Shown here: positions 6,499 to 8,353 of the stretch, piece by piece
Position numbering within the stretch: the stretch's first letter is position 1
Layout of the letters: each line of letters opens with the position of its first letter
Assembly (NCBI GenBank): GCA_002689565.1
Contig: NZGQ01000050.1
Location: forward strand, 1-8,353
Reading direction: 5' to 3'
Source: Methanobacteriota archaeon
GTDB lineage: Archaea; Thermoplasmatota; Poseidoniia; Poseidoniales; Poseidoniaceae
DNA: 8,353 nt
Notes under the pieces: model-generated
Database searches by the model: none
The model's input: the letters and a program-made list of their open reading frames with translations, nothing else
What the model was told of the DNA's origin: nothing
Position numbers and translations under genes: made by a program

Positions 6499-8353
6499 AT
6501 GGTGACTGGTCCTGAGGCAAGGATTCTCGCAAGATTAGCCACCTTTCCCTCAAGTTTAGAATCTGCGTGGGATGTTCCTAGAGAAATTTGTTTACCTGGT
6601 CTTTCAGAATACTTGGGAGTAGTTCGCTCAGCCCTTCATGGGCCACTAAATGAACTGGTAAGCAAGGGCCTGGTGATCGAGAGGAAAGCACACGTGATAG
6701 GAGCCGGAAGTCGCCGTCGCAAGGTGTACCATCTCACCGATTTAGGTCGCTCGGAATGTCAGGATATTGAATTGCCAACGGCCAAAAGAGTTGGCGAATT
6801 GTTAGGTAAGCCGCCAAATCAGACAGTGTTGCGAGGTAGAGATGAACTAATTTCACAACTAAAATCTACAAAGAAAATGATACTCACTGGTTTGCCAGGA
6901 ATTGGTAAAACATCGTTATTGAGAAGTATTGCTGATGAATTGGTCCAAGAAGGTAAGACAGTAAGGTTTGCAACGATGGAATCATTCAAAGATATTGTTG
7001 AAATTATTGAGGATTGGGAATTTGAATACTCCAGCGAAAATGCAGTTTTAAATTCGTCAAAGAATGAAGTGTTGATTCTAGACGAACTGCAAGAAGTCAG
7101 TCTTAGACACCTAGGTAGGTTGGAAATGTTCGCAAACAAAGCGAGCCATCTAATCATGGCTAGTCGTGCCCCACTACCAATAACTGATGGATTTGAAATT
7201 ATTGAAGTCCCACCATTGGAGGTATCAGATGCATTAGAACTACTTCCAGAACATGTAGGGGATAGGGAATTGGTCGCTCAACGATTAGGAGGCCATCCTC
7301 TCGCACTACAAATGTATGATGAAGCCTCAGAATTACCAGAGGCTGGTTCAGACCTACAACAATGGATCAAAGATGTGGTTTTGTCAGGCCTTGGTGAAGA
7401 AATCAAGGTTCTTGATGAGTTATCATTAATCCCAGTTCCAATACCCTGTGAATTCCTTCAACACGAACAATATCTGTTTGATTTAGATGACCACGCTTTG
7501 TTGAGATGGTTTTCATCAGGGGTAGAACTACATCATTTAGTTAGAAATGTTCGTTCAACAATGTTGACGAAACAAGATTATGCAAAGGCTGCTATTTACT
7601 GGTCGCAATTGGATGGAGATTTGGCTAGATTGGTTGAGATGCATCATGTTTTGAATTCTGAAGGCGACATTGAATCACTTTTGATAAAGAATGCAGAATC
7701 TCTGATGGTACGTTCAAGTGCAGGATTAGCCTCTTTGATTGGTGATGCAATATACCGACATCCTACTCCTAGCCTTCATCGAATAGCTGCGATGGTTGCA
7801 ATCGAGCGGGGTGAAAGTGATATTGCTTCACATCACTTGGCAAATTGCAATTCTCCAGATTTGGAATATTCTCTGTCAATATTAACGGGCGAAAATGCGG
7901 AAATACCTGACCGGTCTGATATTCGATTACTTCTTTCTGAAGCATCTCGTAGGATAGACGACAGGTTGCCAGGAAAGCGAGTTGAGGACGAGGTATTGGA
8001 ATTACTTGATAGAATAGATTTTACATCCGTTGATGATGATTTGAAGAAAGTAATTCTTGTTGCAGTTGCCCATGTCAGGCATGCATGGTATCTATCAGAA
8101 GAAAACTGGATAGAGGCCTCAAAAATCAGAGAAAATCTAGAGATGTTAACCCACAATAACGACCCTCAATTGCGAGCATTGGGATTACGTGCTGAAATCG
8201 CAGAGACATCACCTAATTCTCCCACATTCGAAAAACTGATTGAGCAAGCATTTGCAAGGAATGGACTTCGAGCCAAAATGATACAATTGTCACTAATCAG
8301 CAAGTGTGATGCCAAGAGAGCAGAATCGATATTGAAGAAAATCGATTTACCAA
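6499..8353 (+). CDS. wHTH-STAND ATPase, probable signal-responsive transcription regulator (3' partial)
   Basis: The frame runs from the ATG at 6499 to the window edge without a stop, giving at least 618 residues. Residues 1 to about 86 form a winged helix-turn-helix: a recognition-helix region around LSEYLGVVRSALHGPLNEL, then KGLVIERKA, a basic wing GAGSRRRKVYHLT and DLGR. Next is a P-loop ATPase module with Walker A GLPGIGKTS (131-139), Walker B VLILDELQE (191-199), an Arg-bearing sensor-like strand LIMASRAPL (218-226) and GGHPLALQ (264-271), the GxP-type motif of STAND NTPases. From about residue 350 the sequence is helical with TPR-like stretches, for example 'AAMVAIERGESDIASHHL' and 'WIEASKIRENLEML'. 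STAND proteins usually use such repeats to sense a ligand and gate ATP-driven assembly. The DNA-binding head suggests a regulator, although a defence role cannot be excluded. The trigger and targets are unknown. No upstream in-frame start codon lies near, so the 5' end is fairly sure. Confidence 0.85.
   Translation, partial: MVTGPEARILARLATFPSSLESAWDVPREICLPGLSEYLGVVRSALHGPLNELVSKGLVIERKAHVIGAGSRRRKVYHLTDLGRSECQDIELPTAKRVGELLGKPPNQTVLRGRDELISQLKSTKKMILTGLPGIGKTSLLRSIADELVQEGKTVRFATMESFKDIVEIIEDWEFEYSSENAVLNSSKNEVLILDELQEVSLRHLGRLEMFANKASHLIMASRAPLPITDGFEIIEVPPLEVSDALELLPEHVGDRELVAQRLGGHPLALQMYDEASELPEAGSDLQQWIKDVVLSGLGEEIKVLDELSLIPVPIPCEFLQHEQYLFDLDDHALLRWFSSGVELHHLVRNVRSTMLTKQDYAKAAIYWSQLDGDLARLVEMHHVLNSEGDIESLLIKNAESLMVRSSAGLASLIGDAIYRHPTPSLHRIAAMVAIERGESDIASHHLANCNSPDLEYSLSILTGENAEIPDRSDIRLLLSEASRRIDDRLPGKRVEDEVLELLDRIDFTSVDDDLKKVILVAVAHVRHAWYLSEENWIEASKIRENLEMLTHNNDPQLRALGLRAEIAETSPNSPTFEKLIEQAFARNGLRAKMIQLSLISKCDAKRAESILKKIDLP

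Noticed and set aside
6455..6505. Short + strand frame from ATG 6455 (16 codons, MEGQETSLMSATRQLW) before the STAND gene
   Set aside because: It is very short, lacks a recognisable ribosome binding site and overlaps the start of the STAND gene. It could be a leader peptide only if conservation were shown.
6819..8156. Minus-strand open frames at 6819-7157 and 7833-8156
   Set aside because: They are shadows of the wHTH-STAND gene, whose + strand frame has intact Walker A and B motifs across the same bases.

Overview
The window fits a marine planktonic archaeon, most likely Marine Group II/III Euryarchaeota (Poseidoniales-like). This is an inference. A tRNA wybutosine methyltransferase-fold enzyme (Taw2) is restricted to archaea and eukaryotes. 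It sits beside a bacterial-type UvrC, which only some archaea carry, and beside large acidic secreted proteins held by one C-terminal membrane helix. No rRNA, tRNA, CRISPR array or mobile element is visible, and the DNA is moderately AT-rich throughout.

Layout, left to right: (1) the 3' part of a membrane-anchored cyclophilin-type prolyl isomerase (+), cut by the window's left edge; (2) taw2 (-), the aminocarboxypropyl transferase of wyosine synthesis; (3) a ~1000-residue signal-peptide/one-TM surface protein of unknown family (+); (4) uvrC (-), the nucleotide excision repair endonuclease; (5) a long gene (+), cut by the right edge, that joins an N-terminal winged helix-turn-helix to a STAND-type P-loop ATPase and a helical-repeat C-terminus.

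The five genes alternate strictly in strand (+ - + - +), so none forms an operon with another in view. Coding density is extreme. Both convergent pairs share one TTAA tetranucleotide as overlapping stop codons, and the two divergent pairs are separated by only about 60 bp that must hold both promoters. Perfect inverted repeats lie a few bases past the + strand stop at each convergent junction: one 12-bp palindrome at the first and two consecutive hairpins at the second. They lie inside the 3' coding end of the opposing gene and could help end or process transcripts.

The genes do not form an obvious pathway: protein folding, tRNA modification, cell surface, DNA repair and a signal-responsive regulator. 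The least explained items are the surface protein, with four closely spaced cysteine pairs and a possible internal duplication, and the wHTH-STAND protein.
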